From assembly GCA_022747635.1 (NCBI GenBank), contig JAKTNV010000005.1, positions 33,701,792 to 33,765,791 on the forward strand: a stretch of DNA of 64,000 bases, in the 5' to 3' direction. Within the stretch, counting starts at the first letter, position 1; every line of letters begins with the position of its first letter. Shown piece after piece: positions 37,654 through 50,721 of the stretch. The notes under the pieces were generated by a model. That model had not been told where the DNA came from, ran no database searches, and saw nothing but the letters and a program-made list of their open reading frames with translations. The position numbers and the translations under genes were made by a program. This DNA is from Hetaerina americana. Lineage: Eukaryota > Arthropoda > Insecta > Odonata > Calopterygidae.

Positions 37654-37926
37654 GGCGTGATGATGCAGTGACTGTAGCACTGGACTTCCGAATGGAAGGG
37701 CCGGGTTTCATTCCGAGAGACGCCTCTGGGCACCCTCAGCCTTACACAAAATTTGTGTGTTTTTTGGGTGTTTTGGGTGTTTTGAGATTTTCATGAAAAC
37801 GCAGAGATGGCACTGGGGTAGTACTTGGCCACCCTTTCCTACCCTAATGTGTGAATTTCAAACGCCGTATTTGGAGGACTTAGTGTTGGGTGAGCTTTAC
37901 TCTCACCTATTAAACTAACCTTTGAG
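37654..37926 (+). mobile_element. tRNA-derived SINE, full-length copy
   Basis: The 5' head starts ggcgtgatgatgcagtgact, with a decayed B-box gggtttcattcc at about 37704-37715 and a closing agacgcc that pairs with the start, as in a tRNA. The body follows (tgggcaccctcagcc, then ctttcctaccctaatgtgtg) and ends in ctcacctattaaactaacc. The body is shared with 33.9 and 43.05 kb, but this head differs from the one at 43.28 kb. Pol III-type internal promoter elements are expected. Confidence 0.78.
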
Positions 37927-40900
37927 ATCATTGCTATGGTTTTTATATGTTTGAGTTAATATCTGATTCAAAAACTTATAAGTCTGCTAGTGGGAAGAAT
38001 TTCTAGAACATATGTTAAAAGGGTAATGATGATATTCTACATGTAATAATTATGTCATTGTAGACGATGGTTAGTATAGTACTTATGATTATTTTTTCAA
38101 ACAAAGCTGGGTTTTGAGTACTCGAGGCTTATGAGAAATATGCATGTGGCTCTGAAAAGTTTCCCACAGTGAGCTTGTTGTAATATCTAAACTAATAACG
38201 CAATCATATGAAAATAAAGAAATCATTGTAACCAGACTTGTCTTTAAACGGAAACGGGAAGAGAGGTAATGATGTATTTCCCATGATAATAATGACAAGC
38301 TAACCATCAGTGGTAGGCTTATATTCTTAAACGAGGCTGCTCTTGCCACCTATGTACTTCCATCTATAATTCATTAAGTTTGCAAAAGTGATTAGATAAG
38401 AGTGTAACTTATCGACCGTAATTATTGTCGCAATCAAACGGCCAACATATTTTGAATTTAAATTGGAAAATAAAAATAACATTTTCGAAAGAAAGGCAAG
38501 CGTCATCCTTCCTTGCCTGCTTACGTCAACGGATTACGATGATAAATATTAGATTATTCATATGTCGATTCAAACTGCACACAACCCAGCTAGGAGTTTC
38601 AACACATCAGGAAACTCGTTCGGCGTTCCGTATTCGTTAAAAAAATTCTAAGAAAAATAATGAAAAAAGCGGATAAGAGTGGATGGACTATTCGCTTTCG
38701 GGTGGCGGCCTCGAGGAATCGTCCTCCATCCGTCCCCTCCCATTCGCGGCCGCCGCCGTTTTCCCACCGCTCTTCTACACTTTTGAACGGTGGCCAGGCT
38801 AAATTCGAAAACCCGCCCGCCTTTCGCTCAGCCTGGGTCAATGCGGGGGGGACCACCGACCGACTACTTTTCCCCGCCGGCATCCATCACTCTCCCGCGG
38901 CAAGCCGGGGCGGAGCGAGCGCCGGAGCGGAACTTCATTGAGCCCGAATAATTTGTGCTCGGTTTATCCTTTGGGGAGGTGGACGACGTCACACCTTCCC
39001 CCGTCTTTCCCCACTCCCCTCGTCCTCTATATATCTCTCTCTCACTCCCTCCCCAAACTTCTTCCGTCCCTTCCCTCTCCTCCGAAACGATGGTCGTCGG
39101 GGCGATAAACTTAATGAATCAATACGCCGCCGACGCCCATTGTGTCGGGGAGAGGGTGAGCGTCGAGGGGCTGGAGGATGGGAGCGGGTGTTAGGCGCCT
39201 ACCTAGTCCTTTCCCGTCTCCCATCATCCTCCCTCCTCCCCCGGTGGACCACTTCCGCCTCATGGGTGACGCAGTAGTTTGGGAGAGCCTTTAATATGGC
39301 CCACACTCACTGATGCATGCGAGCGCATCAACCTCATCACCACAGAAAAGCTCTCGTTGCACACTCTTGGGACGTGTGACTCCTATTTTTTTAATTCGTC
39401 TCACTTCGGTAACGAACTTTATTCGAGTCGAGTTGGGACAAAAATAGTGGAGACTGCATTGTGCCTTGGGTCCATTTTCGCTTGGCAAAGCCATCTCCAT
39501 GGCCCCCTCTTGCATCCGACATTACCTGGTTGTTTCATTCTTGCCCTTTAAATGAACTTTAGCCACTATAGCCCTTCTATCGAGTAATATAAAACTGCAC
39601 TGCGCGAATGATAATACGCAACGTATCCTGAGTCTGTATACATACATTTTTTGCTCAATCATGCCACGACTGATTTTTTTGGTGAATTTCGATCGAAATG
39701 ATATGGTTTTTTATTCATTAAAAATCGTTTGTACATTTTTACCCCTATTTTTTATATTATCTATCAATTATCCAAAAAGGTTGAATGTTTCATTCATTCA
39801 ACATCCTCTGCTTTGAGAATAGAAAGTTTAATTTTGAGTCTTCTTCTACTTAACATATGTAACTTCTATTTGCAGGATGCTGATGAGTTAAAAAAATTTT
39901 CGTTATATCATTCCGTGAAAGATTGTTTTTCTCATATATTTAAATATAACAAGAGTTTGTTTTTAAAGGAGAAACTTTAACTGAAATAGAAATGCAAGTT
40001 GGGTTATTATCAAATCTGCCGTGACTACGAAAACGCCTTACTGCGGTATCGAGATCGAATTTCAATGAAAACAATTTTCAGATAAGGTAGGTCAAAAGGG
40101 AGTGTGAAATTAGGAATTCAACATCAATCGACTCCACACCAAATTATAAACTTTGGCAGAAGTCCTTATCTTTATACTTTTACATATTTAGGAAAAAAAA
40201 CGTAACTACCTTTATGCTTCATATTATAAGGAATTAAAGATAGATCGTCTGCCATAAGGAGAGCACTCACCCTGTAGAAAACTGGAGTTAATACAGATTT
40301 TCGTGGCCGGAACTTGTATTAATAGTAACAAATATTTATAAAAAACTTAAATTAATCAGAGTTGACTTAAAATTGTTTGTATTTCCGGTATTTTCAACAA
40401 AAAAATCGTTTAAAAATAAGGTACGCAGTGTATTAGGTTGATCGCTTCTTGTTTCTTGTCTTGTAGTATGTTGCTACTCTACTATTTATAAACTCACAGC
40501 CTATTAATTATTGTAATAATTTTTGGCAACATAACGTTGAAGGTAGGTTTTAGATGGACGCAGACTGTATCAATGAGACAAGGGTAAATTATTTGATCCT
40601 GTTCAGTAAAAAGAATTGCTGCATGCATTGAAACATGTATTAAAATATTCATTTTAAGATAAAATACATTGATTAACCTCCGTTCACTGACTATAATGAA
40701 ATTTACTTGGGATAATACTCTGAATATCAGCATTTGAACCTTTACGGTGATAATATTTGAGCACATAAAATATTTATTCCCTTTCTTTCCATATCTTATG
40801 TAACATAATTTTCTACCGTACTAGAGTCAACTAAAAATAATACGGACGACTGGTGGAGAGAGTGAAATTAGATTGAGAATTGGAAATTGACAATTTTGAA

Positions 40901-42717
40901 TACATGACAAAGGAAAATACATGAGCATTTATACAATATAGTATTTAATTTCATGATATTCATTCGTCATACAGTAAGTTTTTAAATATTTTCGTATTTG
41001 GCTTCTCTTATCCAGAAGAAATGGGTCTAAAAAAATTCAGAAAGACATTTTTTGCGTATATAAATGAGATTTAGCCGCAAAGTGCTCAACCAACTACGTA
41101 TGTACACGCATGAGTACGTTCATTTACTTAACGTAGTATTGACTTGTGGTGTATTATTTTTTCCGCATTCAAAAATGAATATTAACGTTCAAACGAACCG
41201 TGCAGACAGATTAAAATTAAGGGAAAGTTTTATATTCGCGTTTACAATACCATTTCAACACAATTAGAAAGCGAGCCGCTGTGTTATTTCCCCGATTAAA
41301 AGGACAACCCTGTTTATTCGAAGGGAAAAAGTTGAGATCGCTCACACAAAAGCGTTCTTTGTCCTCGGAAGAAAGTAAGAAGAGTTTTATAACAGTACGT
41401 CCCACCAGCCGTGAAGACTCGACACCATACAGAACCGCTGACGGACTAAATTCCACGGCTTAGTCGCAGCAGGGAGTGTGGGGGGGATTTAATTAATAAT
41501 AGAAATAATAAAATTTCCCCGGCCATTTATTTTGTAATCCCTTATGCCTACGGGGAAGAACTTTCCGTCATATTATTTCCTTAATCTTAGGCGGAGAATG
41601 GCTCCATTGTGAGCTCCTTTCCTCATGGGGGTTTGCAAAAGGGTTTTTTTTCCCTTCTTCCGCTTCCCACTTCCTCCAACAGTACGCTCCTTCTCTCGCG
41701 CGGGTAGCAATCGAATGTTTTCGATGGATGAAGGCGGAGAAGGATTTGGGAGGAGGGCCCGAAGGGGGTGGGGAGAGAAAAGGGAAGATTGGTGAGGTTT
41801 CAGTGTTTTGGGAAGGAAGAGAGTTGTAGAGGGTAGGGAAGAATAGAGGGTTGCCAGAGGAAAGGGGGCCTTCGGATTGGCAGGTAGCGAGAACCGCTTT
41901 TAGGGGCGGTGATGACGTGGGCCCGGGGAGGGGGTGGGTGGGAGTGATATCCGCTTATCCCGGTCCAATGGCTCGAAAACAATCCGGTGCGAATTCATGC
42001 CACCCTGCCGAATTCCATCCTCCTCCCCTTTCATCCATCCACAACACTTTCAACCCCCTCCCTTCCATCCTAGACCACCCGTCACAACCCACTCACTCCC
42101 TTCCCCATGAACGAGACCATCCCTCAGAAGTTTCTTCGCGGCATGATGCAAGGCACAAGGGTGGGCAAAGTAAGGCGAGTTGAATAAGCGGTGGTATGGA
42201 AACACAACCGTGGTGAGTCCTTTGTATATTAAGGGTTTCTAAAAAGAAATATTTCGCTCGACTTTGGGAGAACGTACATAGAAAAGACCACGATAAGTAC
42301 CGTTTATTAAACATTTCTGTTGGGGTCTGGCGTGGAAAAATTGAGTCAAGTAAGTGAGGAACTCCGTGAGGGAAATTGCAATGCATTGAATGCCTACAGT
42401 AATGAGGTCACTAAAGGATATCCCAGTCTACCTTTTTTTAGTGTACCGTTTGTTATGTGTGCCTTATTATGCTGGACCGAATCCAATTTTCTCGTTTTTT
42501 TCTCGTTCTCTTCTTTTGCAATTCAAGCAACGGAAGATATCTGTGTAGAGGCATGATAATGCACGTGACTGTTAAATTGACATTTTTTACTGCGGTAGTT
42601 AATTAAATGCTTAACCTTTCCTTTCTTTTTCTGTTTGTTTTATTTATTTTTTCTCCGTTATTTTTCTAAGTTATGAAAAAATATACACATTTATTTTTTT
42701 CTCCATTATTCTTTTAA
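37927..42717. other. Intergenic DNA with CpG-rich and purine/pyrimidine blocks
   Basis: A GC- and CpG-rich block at about 38690-39260 holds overlapping frames on both strands. A G/A-rich block at 41730-41950 switches abruptly to C/T-rich at 41990-42110. Several frames of 60-110 codons arise from these blocks and have no domains. The AT-rich remainder (39.6-41.2 kb) shows nothing. Confidence 0.45.
41748..41773 (+). other. Potential G-quadruplex motif
   Basis: Four runs of three or more G occur within 26 bases, with spacers of 4, 6 and 1 bases, inside a purine-rich block. This fits the usual G-quadruplex pattern. No neighbouring gene shows a role. Confidence 0.5.
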
Positions 42718-42795
42718 GTAAGAACAAATATGTATGTACATATATAATGCATATATATATATGTATATATATAAAAGTATATATATACATATATA
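42718..42795. repeat. TA-rich microsatellite
   Basis: Short TATATA/TATGTA tracts directly before the palindrome that starts at 42796. Confidence 0.85.
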
Positions 42796-42978
42796 AACAC
42801 TGATATAGATTTTGAAAACAGAAACACAAAGAAAGGACACTCACATACGTAGTTTTCACGTTTAGACGGTGCGGCCAATTCTGATGATGACGGTCTTGCC
42901 GTATAAAAGTGAAAAATACATATGTGAGTGTCCTTTCTTTGTGTTTCTATGTTTTATAAAGTCACTATCAGTGTTTAG
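42796..42978. repeat. Palindromic repeat with hammerhead-like core
   Basis: The arms begin aaacactgatat and end atcagtgttt. The outer parts match over about 68 bases, including agaaacacaaagaaaggaca / tcctttctttgtgtttct. The inner parts remain partly complementary to the centre near 42886. In the right arm ctgatgatgacggtcttgcc is followed by gtataaaagtgaaaa. In the complementary left arm the matching piece reads ccgtctaaacgtgaaaa. Together they imply an ancestral CTGATGA, short stem, GAAAC arrangement, followed by TATGTGAGTGTCC. The family is shared with 29.7 and 30.06 kb. Confidence 0.8.
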
Positions 42979-43050
42979 AAAATATTTGTGCGTCGCCGTT
43001 CCATTTCGAAGATATTTATATATGAAACCATAAACACAGTAATCAGCGTG

Positions 43051-43413
<363 letters not shown>

Positions 43414-46129
43414 AAAACAACAATTATTTTAACGATATGTAATGTTGATGTCCTTAGGAAATTATTTTCCTTTTTTTTGAATTTTTTTATACAACGGAAT
43501 GATTGATTACCTAGAGTAAGCAGTGACTTCGTAAAATTTAATGGCTTGCGTCTATCAGCTGAGACATTCCAAATGTGTAACAGCGAAATGAACACGAGAC
43601 CCGTCCTTTTAACATCCGCCATAAGCCTCACGGCTTAGCACAGATCATTATTCTGTTCCGTCGTTATTGAAATTAAGCAATTCGCTGCCGAGGTTCACGA
43701 TATCCAAAAACGTTTCGCCCGTTGGTTCCATCGTTTGTCCGGAATGAATATTGAATGCAAGCCTTTTTCATCATTACTTCCACGCCATTATTTCAGAGTT
43801 GGAAGGAGCGTTCGTCCATCGGGTGCCACCATTGTATGATGCTCATTTCCACTGGTGTATCCAATATTTTTTTAAATAATAGCTCCTTGGCAGAAGGACT
43901 GGGACCCCTCCCTGCTCCCCTGGGGATTTTTCAATTGATCCTCCTTTGTTCCATTTGCACGGAGGCACCGAGGCTCATACCGAAACGTGCACGCCCTTGA
44001 TGCTTGATAACAGCGATGGGGAGCGGCGGAACTGTACGCCTGTAAAACAGGCAATTTGCACAACTTATATGTATGGCGGGGGTAGGAGATCTGGGGCGAT
44101 ATGAATTTTTTTCCCTCATCTGTTTTCTAATAATTTTCCTTCCTCCAACTAAATCGGCTAACCCTCCTTCTCGAAAAACGTGTCGGCCTTTGCTCTTCGT
44201 TTGTGTGAATTTACCCGTTAGTTACTTTTATCGCAAGACCAAAACAAACAGTGTAACCACGGTTATATCTTACGGATTTGTCCTTGTCTTTGGTTTAAGG
44301 TTAAGAGATATATCCATACAAATGTTTAGCGCTTTTGGTATAATAATATGGCTCAGCATTTAAGAAATAAAATAAGAAAAATTGCCAAAGACAAAATACA
44401 TATGAATTTTGGTAAATATGATAATATATGCTCTGGTCCTTTCCCTTCCTTACTTTGCCTACGCTCGTCGGAGTATTATGTGTGTACAATGTCGTAAGTG
44501 TCAAATTTATTATGTTTTATTGTCTCGACGGCTCGAAAAACCTAAGAAAATCTCGTCTCTTATATTTTATTCAGTATCATGACATAAAATTCTTAGGGAT
44601 CCTTTGATCCTGAAAATTCATAAATTTATCAGAAGTAAACTTGAATAAACTTAAAGTTATTATAAAAAATACCCAAATTTGACGTCTATGGCATGGTAGC
44701 GGAGTTTCCCCTCTCTCGTCAGAAGCACGGTTTAATTTTGATTAATAGATCACGTGCATAGTGAGGGCATGAATCATCTCTCGAATATATTTGAAATATT
44801 CGTATTTTGTTTATTCCGTCGTTCAAAGCACGATTCCCATTTTCGGCTTCAGAGATTCCATTTCATCGCTGACTTCCCTCTAGTCGCTTGGCTAGTTGAG
44901 CAATCTATTGCTCATTTACTGCTACCCCTCGTAATTGCACTCGCCATCCATTCCCCATTTTCCTAGTTAATAAAAGGTCGAACATTCGTTTTTTTACAAT
45001 TTCCTCAAAGCTCATGCGAACAGGAATATTCAGATTCACATTCAGCACCATAATTGAAGTATTTGTATCAGTTCCGCTAAACCAGATGTAAATTTCTCAT
45101 TTTATTTCGCTTTTAAATAATAAAAAAATAATAAATATTTCCGGTTGGACGGAAATGTTTTTCTAGTATTTTCATGGACTAATATACGTGCCACGTTGAC
45201 AGACAAGAGCAGCCGGATGTATATTTTTTGTCCTACTTTTGCACGGTTAAAAATATCCAATCCCCGATGGGTTGCTAATTTTTTAGACAATTTCACTCAA
45301 TGCCCCGGAACTGCCTTCGTGCCTTCCTTCCTTTAACTTACGCACTCATGCAGTCTTACGCGTACTAATGCGAGGAGGCGCAACAAGACACACTCGTTCA
45401 CACGACTTCTGTATCCTTCCGATACTGTATTGTATTTTTTACTATATCCTACCTCACGACAGAGTCGGCGCCCTTGCTCCCATCACTTCCCCATCTCCCT
45501 TTCAGATCTTAACCACCAACTCCTCTCATATTCCCTCCACTCCTCATTTCCCGCACCTTTCGGACTCGTCTCGATTCGGTCCCACCCGCCCCGAAATCCA
45601 AGCACGACGCACCAGGGAACTCCGACGCCAACACGACGACCTCATACGCCCCGGCATCCCCTTGTCCTTACCACCCCGCACCCGATCAATGCCCTTCCAC
45701 TGCCCCGAGCCGCTCTCTCATCCCGCGCCCACCCACCCCTCCGTTTTCACCGTCCCTTCTTCCCCCCCGGAAGACTGGACTCGACGAATAAGAGGGACTT
45801 GCACGCGAGCACTCCGGAAAGAAAGGCGCCGCGCCGGCTTCCGACTTCGTCTTTGTGCGCGAGCATGAAAAGTAGTGGGGCTGGTATTTGTGGATCATGG
45901 AGGGAGAGTTAGAGGAGATAGAGAAGGAAAACCCAGTGTCTCGTACGTGATTTAAATTTGAAAAATATTTACTTTCAATAGCTAACTTAAATTACATAAT
46001 TTAAGACAAAAACATAACTAGTAGCGACGGATGCTTGCTAAGGAACCGCATGTCTTCTTTAGGCTGCTCTTGGGATATCTACTGTAATTTTCATACCCTG
46101 CCTATTCATAGTACGAACAGATTTATACT
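43414..46129. other. Unassigned DNA with a C-rich block
   Basis: A C/T-rich block at about 45470-45800 yields long frames (45368-45868, 45430-45912) of repetitive P/S/R/H composition, without domains. The segment at 43500-44080 is of moderate complexity and might be an old repeat, but I cannot name it. Confidence 0.4.
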
Positions 46130-46215
46130 TATTGCCTCGGGAAAAGATGGCCCCGGCATTCGCACTAGGGATGGGGGAAACCCGAGGCAAAACGCTTGCC
46201 AGGCCCTGATGTTCT
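46130..46215 (+). repeat. Possible SINE-like relic
   Basis: The run gatggccccggcattcgcac, then gatgggggaaacccgaggc and gccaggccctgatg, resembles a degenerate repeat pattern common in arthropod genomes (a 'GGCATTCGC..GGGAAACC' module). There is no promoter box or second copy in this window to confirm it. Confidence 0.2.
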
Positions 46216-49200
46216 ATACTTTAGTAAACCGTGAGTTAAGTAACTAAATAGTTCAATGATAAATAAAAAATAATAAATAGTTAACAAATATAAAACAGCA
46301 AAAATAACTCAAAATATATCAACCGATGATAGTTGTTGAAAAATAACAACAAATATTTAGTATATGTATGAATCTGTACAAAGAAGAACACTGGGGATTG
46401 TATATGATTAGTTTAAATAGCCTTGGGTTATCGTTGAAAGTGGGTTCGTGTCACTAGGATAACACTTTACGCTTCATTCGCTCCACTGAAGTCGAGCATT
46501 TCATCTTTTTCCCCGAGTCTTCTTGTGCTGTGGTATTACTGTTAGAAGCTGTACAGTGGGATGCGGAGTGAATTGTGCACGTATGGTGTGGTAACAGAGC
46601 ACCGGCACACGAGAGAGGTGGGAGGGGGGGTGCCCGCGGGTATTTGTGTGTGATGTGTGCAGGTGGGAGCAATCGGATTGGCTTGGGCATTCGTCTCTTG
46701 GAAAAAACGGAGGCAAAAAAAGGGAAGATCTCTCTCCCTCTCTCCCTTTATCCCAACCGCCGAAGGGGGGATAGGTCTGTTGCCATGCGAGTCGAATCTC
46801 TTCGGGGTGAGGAATGCCGGGAGAGATTCGTCGGCTCCCCCTTTGTGGGGAACAACACCATGGTAGGGAGAAATGAGAATGTTTGAATGCATCGGACGCC
46901 CATCCTTTGTACTTCTTTCTCTACCATCTTTTCCCGCAAAAACACGCGGCGTTATGTAAAATATTATCACTTGCTTACAAAGCCGCGAAATGCGTCTGAT
47001 TCCCCGACTAACTGATACCGATTTTTAGACTACTTCAAAGACCTGATGCCTCTGAACTCCAGGTTCATCAAACTCCAGCGGCGGATTCCTCACTTCATGG
47101 GACGGCGCAGAAAATTATAAAAATTCCCGCTCCCTCTCCACGTTTTCATCTCGATTTTAAATGTCAGAGAGGATGAAACTAAAATACGTCCCAAAAATTT
47201 AAACTTCTTCTTTTTACCACCACCTGCAGCATCTTGGTGGTTATTTTCCAAATTTTCCATCCAAAACCCTCTTTTAATGAGTTACTCATCCTTTAGATGG
47301 CAAATTTCCTTATTATTATCAGTGAATAGCGTCCGTACAGTTTTGTGACAGAATAGGGATTCGGAAACCATTTTGATGCCATAATGAAAAAAATTGCAAT
47401 GTGTGTCCGTTGCGTTCGTGTGTATTAAATTTTAGTGAGCTTTCTCTTTAATTTGTTTTGTATAGTGTTAAGACCGTAGATTAATCTTTTCGAAGTCATG
47501 TTACCCAATGAATTCTAGATTATAGGTGCCTTTTGGGTTGTATCTAAGCAACAAAGTTGGTAGGGGTGAGTGCAAAAGCAAAGTGAAAGAAGGATTTTTT
47601 AGGATTGAAAATAGCTTTGGTGTTTTTAAACAAATCATAGCTCCTTTATATGCTATAAATATTGTAATATGAGATAAATGTCCAAAAGGGGCACTCTGTA
47701 CATTCGTGTGTGAATGAAGAAGTACCCTAAAAAACTTTATTTTTTTTTAATATTTACATTTGGTCTGAAGGGTTTAGAGGGCGTGGCGATAATCTCTCAA
47801 TTTATATGCGTTGGCAAGAATAGAGAACGGAACATGGTAGATATATTTTATGGAACATTGTGAAAATTCCGAATGACGCCACGAAAAGAGTTTATAATGT
47901 ATAATGTATAATGAATAATAAAATATAATAAATATAAAGAAAGGTATCAAAAGATTTAATTATAGTTCTTCCTCCCATATCTTAAAAAAATCGAACTCAA
48001 ATTCTTTAAACGCTTTCATTGTTTTTTATGGTGCATTTCAGTCTTTTAAAAATTATAAAAATGTTGTTCTTATTTCTTGTACGTCTTTCCTTGAAGTCAT
48101 TCTTTGAAGAAATAGATTGTTAGCTAATAAATACGGCAGGATTTTGGTGGCCTGATTTCTCATCTTTTGACGAGGAACATAACCACTGTTTTTGTGGTGT
48201 ACTTTTATTTTTTCCGTTTAATCCATGGTTTTTCAAGAGGTTTAATTATCGCTATTGACTTTTATTTCTCGTTTACGAAAAAGTGTAGGAACATATATTG
48301 AATTATGTTCCAACATATAATTCGTAAAATTCGAAAGTGGATAATATGCAAAATTCATTAATTTGTTTTTTTCTCGCCAAATTCTGTTGTTGTGCCTTTA
48401 ATCAAACGTTAACTTTGGGAAGCTTTTTTAGACATATATATCATTCAAACGGGCATGTGAGGTATTTGTTCAACAAACACGTAAAAGAGGCACACTTTTA
48501 CATCGATGCTCTAGATGACAGCTTAGCGGGGTTATTCAATGGCCAAAATTCTAACTTTCTCAAACATTGATATTGGACCTACATTTCATGTGACGAATGC
48601 ATATATTCTTTTAATAGCCCGTAAAAACTATTAAACAAAAATATGAGGTGTGATCTTATTCTGTAAAGAACTTGTCTTATAGTGAAGGGGAAGACTACCT
48701 TCCTTCGCTGGAAAGCTATTCTTTGACATGAAACTCATGACGACAAAGCTAAATCAAATTCAACTGCCCTACAGCCCCTTGAATTTAGAGAGCTCTAGTG
48801 GACAACTCACTTAACTTTTGTGGATATTAATAGTTGATCAGCACGAAAATCTCATTAATGTGATGCCTATATTATCTCATCAAACAAAGTTGTAAATTAA
48901 TGGAAGTTTTCCCAAACGAATTCTATGGCAATAATTATTTTTTTCCATGAAAAGAAAATAGGCCTTTGGTTCTTTTTTGATTGGAAAGTAAGTATCACCT
49001 GAATTGGAGACTCGGGTTCGTCAAGAGCTCGCACGAAAATCATTCATAAAAAAAAACTGTTGGAAAATTAATTCCCTTTCATGTATTTAATGCGATCATT
49101 CCATTGTAATTCTGGAGGAAAAATCTTTTCAGTGATATACGTAATGCTCATAGTTTAAAAGAAATAAATCAGGTGGGTCAGTTCTTTCTCAGATTATTGC

Positions 49201-50280
49201 ATAATTAAAAAAAAATTCCGCAATATTTCTATAAAAATCGCTCTCTTACATCAAGACAGAAATGTCAGCAAGAGAAGGAACGCAAATACAGTCGTATTCT
49301 TTTGAGAACATATATATTGATTCAGGTAGGCCAGTGGAAGGACATTGAAGTGTGTGCATAAAAAAATAAGTAAACACTAGAAGAAATCCGCTGGCGTACG
49401 TGTCTGAGAAATGAAAGGAGACAATTTGCGACGCGGGAGACTAAACATTTCTCTTATTCCTCTCGCCGTCGAGAGCGGGAGTGAAGCAATGGGAAAAAAT
49501 GGAAGGAATATTTCCATCAGGGATCCGGAAAAGAGGGGGAGGTAATAAGGATTCTAACCGCTCCCCCGCCCGCTTTCTTCTCCCATTCACCTCCCTTTCT
49601 CCGCCCAAGCCCACCAGCGCTCCCCACCGGAAAAAAACCTACTCCCTCACCTCTACTCTCTATTTCGAGTTATTGAAAACATATTGGATGCGAACGAGGT
49701 GGAAGATGGAGAGGTGAGGAGAGAGGTGGGTTTATTTGTGTGGAGGGTAAGAGCGTAGGAGGCTGCGGGAGAATTGCTTGGAAAGGTAACGCTCGGGAGA
49801 GGAGGAGAGATATCATTTGCTCTCCTCTCCCTCTCTCTCTCTCTCTCCCTTTTCCTCAATCTCTGGAAGTATCCGTTGTCTCGCGGGCTCTCCTTTTGTG
49901 CGTGCCTATGTGCTTTTTTCCTCCCACTCTGTCCTTGTCTCTTGGCGAGGGGGAAGACGTTTTTTTTAACCTTCTTGAACACCTCTTCCCGAAGAACCGC
50001 CCGCCATTCGCGATCGAGTTGTGGGGAGGAGAGAAGAGGAAAGAAATCGTGGGTCCCATCTCATGGACCCTCGTAAAAGAAAAACTTTTTTTCTGCCCTC
50101 TCCTCATCTCTCTCTCTCACACCTTCTTATTTTTCCTCTCCCCTCTCGCTCGTTTCTTCCTGTTTATTCTTTCCTTTGGATCTTTTTTTTTACCTCTTTA
50201 CGGACGTTCCGTGCTACCGTTTGCATTTACGACCTCACCTTTCGTCACGCCCATCATACTGTCCTTCCCACCTATGAGAA
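46216..50280. other. AT-rich DNA with GC-rich and polypyrimidine blocks
   Basis: A GC-rich block at about 46540-46870 and a C/T-rich block at about 49550-50230 generate overlapping frames on both strands (up to 239 codons at 49740-50459, which ends in TA repeat). None shows a conserved domain. 47.1-49.4 kb is AT-rich and featureless. Confidence 0.45.
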
Positions 50281-50281
50281 A

Positions 50282-50297
50282 TATGTTAGCATATATA

Positions 50298-50367
<70 letters not shown>

Positions 50368-50465
50368 GCATATATATGTGTATATATATATATATGTATA
50401 TATATGCATATATATGTATATATATACATATATATATATATACACAGTATATATGCTAACATATA
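50282..50465. repeat. Inverted repeat around a TA-rich array
   Basis: Unique arms with the core atgttagcatatatactgtg (left, from 50283) and cacagtatatatgctaacat (right, ending about 50463) enclose about 125 bases of TA-rich microsatellite. The arms are exact complements of each other. Confidence 0.9.
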
Positions 50466-50474
50466 TATGTATAC

Positions 50475-50537
50475 ATGTAAATATATTGAGACCTAAAGAA
50501 CCTATTGCGAAATTCCTGTTATTTATGGGTACCCCCT

Positions 50538-50540
<3 letters not shown>
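50475..50540 (-). repeat. Solo mariner-end fragment, copy 1 (inverted)
   Basis: The reverse complement of the left end of the mariner that starts at 50718. It runs from the outer cgagggggtacccataaata block inward to ggtctcaatatatttacat, 66 bases, with only a couple of differences. A TA array begins immediately at its outer edge. Confidence 0.9.

Positions 50541-50604
<64 letters not shown>
50541..50604. repeat. (TA)n array between mariner-end copies 1 and 2
   Basis: Pure TA repeat of about 64 bases. It separates two mariner-end copies that point away from each other, so it forms the centre of a large palindrome (50475-50660). Confidence 0.95.
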
Positions 50605-50607
<3 letters not shown>

Positions 50608-50656
50608 AGGGGGTACCCATAAATAACAGGAATTCCGCAATAGATTCTTTAGGTCT

Positions 50657-50660
<4 letters not shown>
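50605..50660 (+). repeat. Solo mariner-end fragment, copy 2
   Basis: Same 56-base end sequence as the start of the mariner at 50718 (gcgagggggtacccataaat through tctttaggtctcaat), identical over its length. It is then cut off by a second TA array (50661-50717). Confidence 0.92.

Positions 50661-50717
<57 letters not shown>

Positions 50718-50721
<4 letters not shown>

Noticed and set aside
45368..45912. 160-166 codon frames at 45.4-45.9 kb
   Set aside because: C/T-rich block giving P/S/H/R-rich translations in two frames at once, with no domain.
47030..47120. Possible exon after a tttttag acceptor-like site (reads YFKDLMPLNSRF)
   Set aside because: No donor nearby, no recognised family and only about 30 codons.
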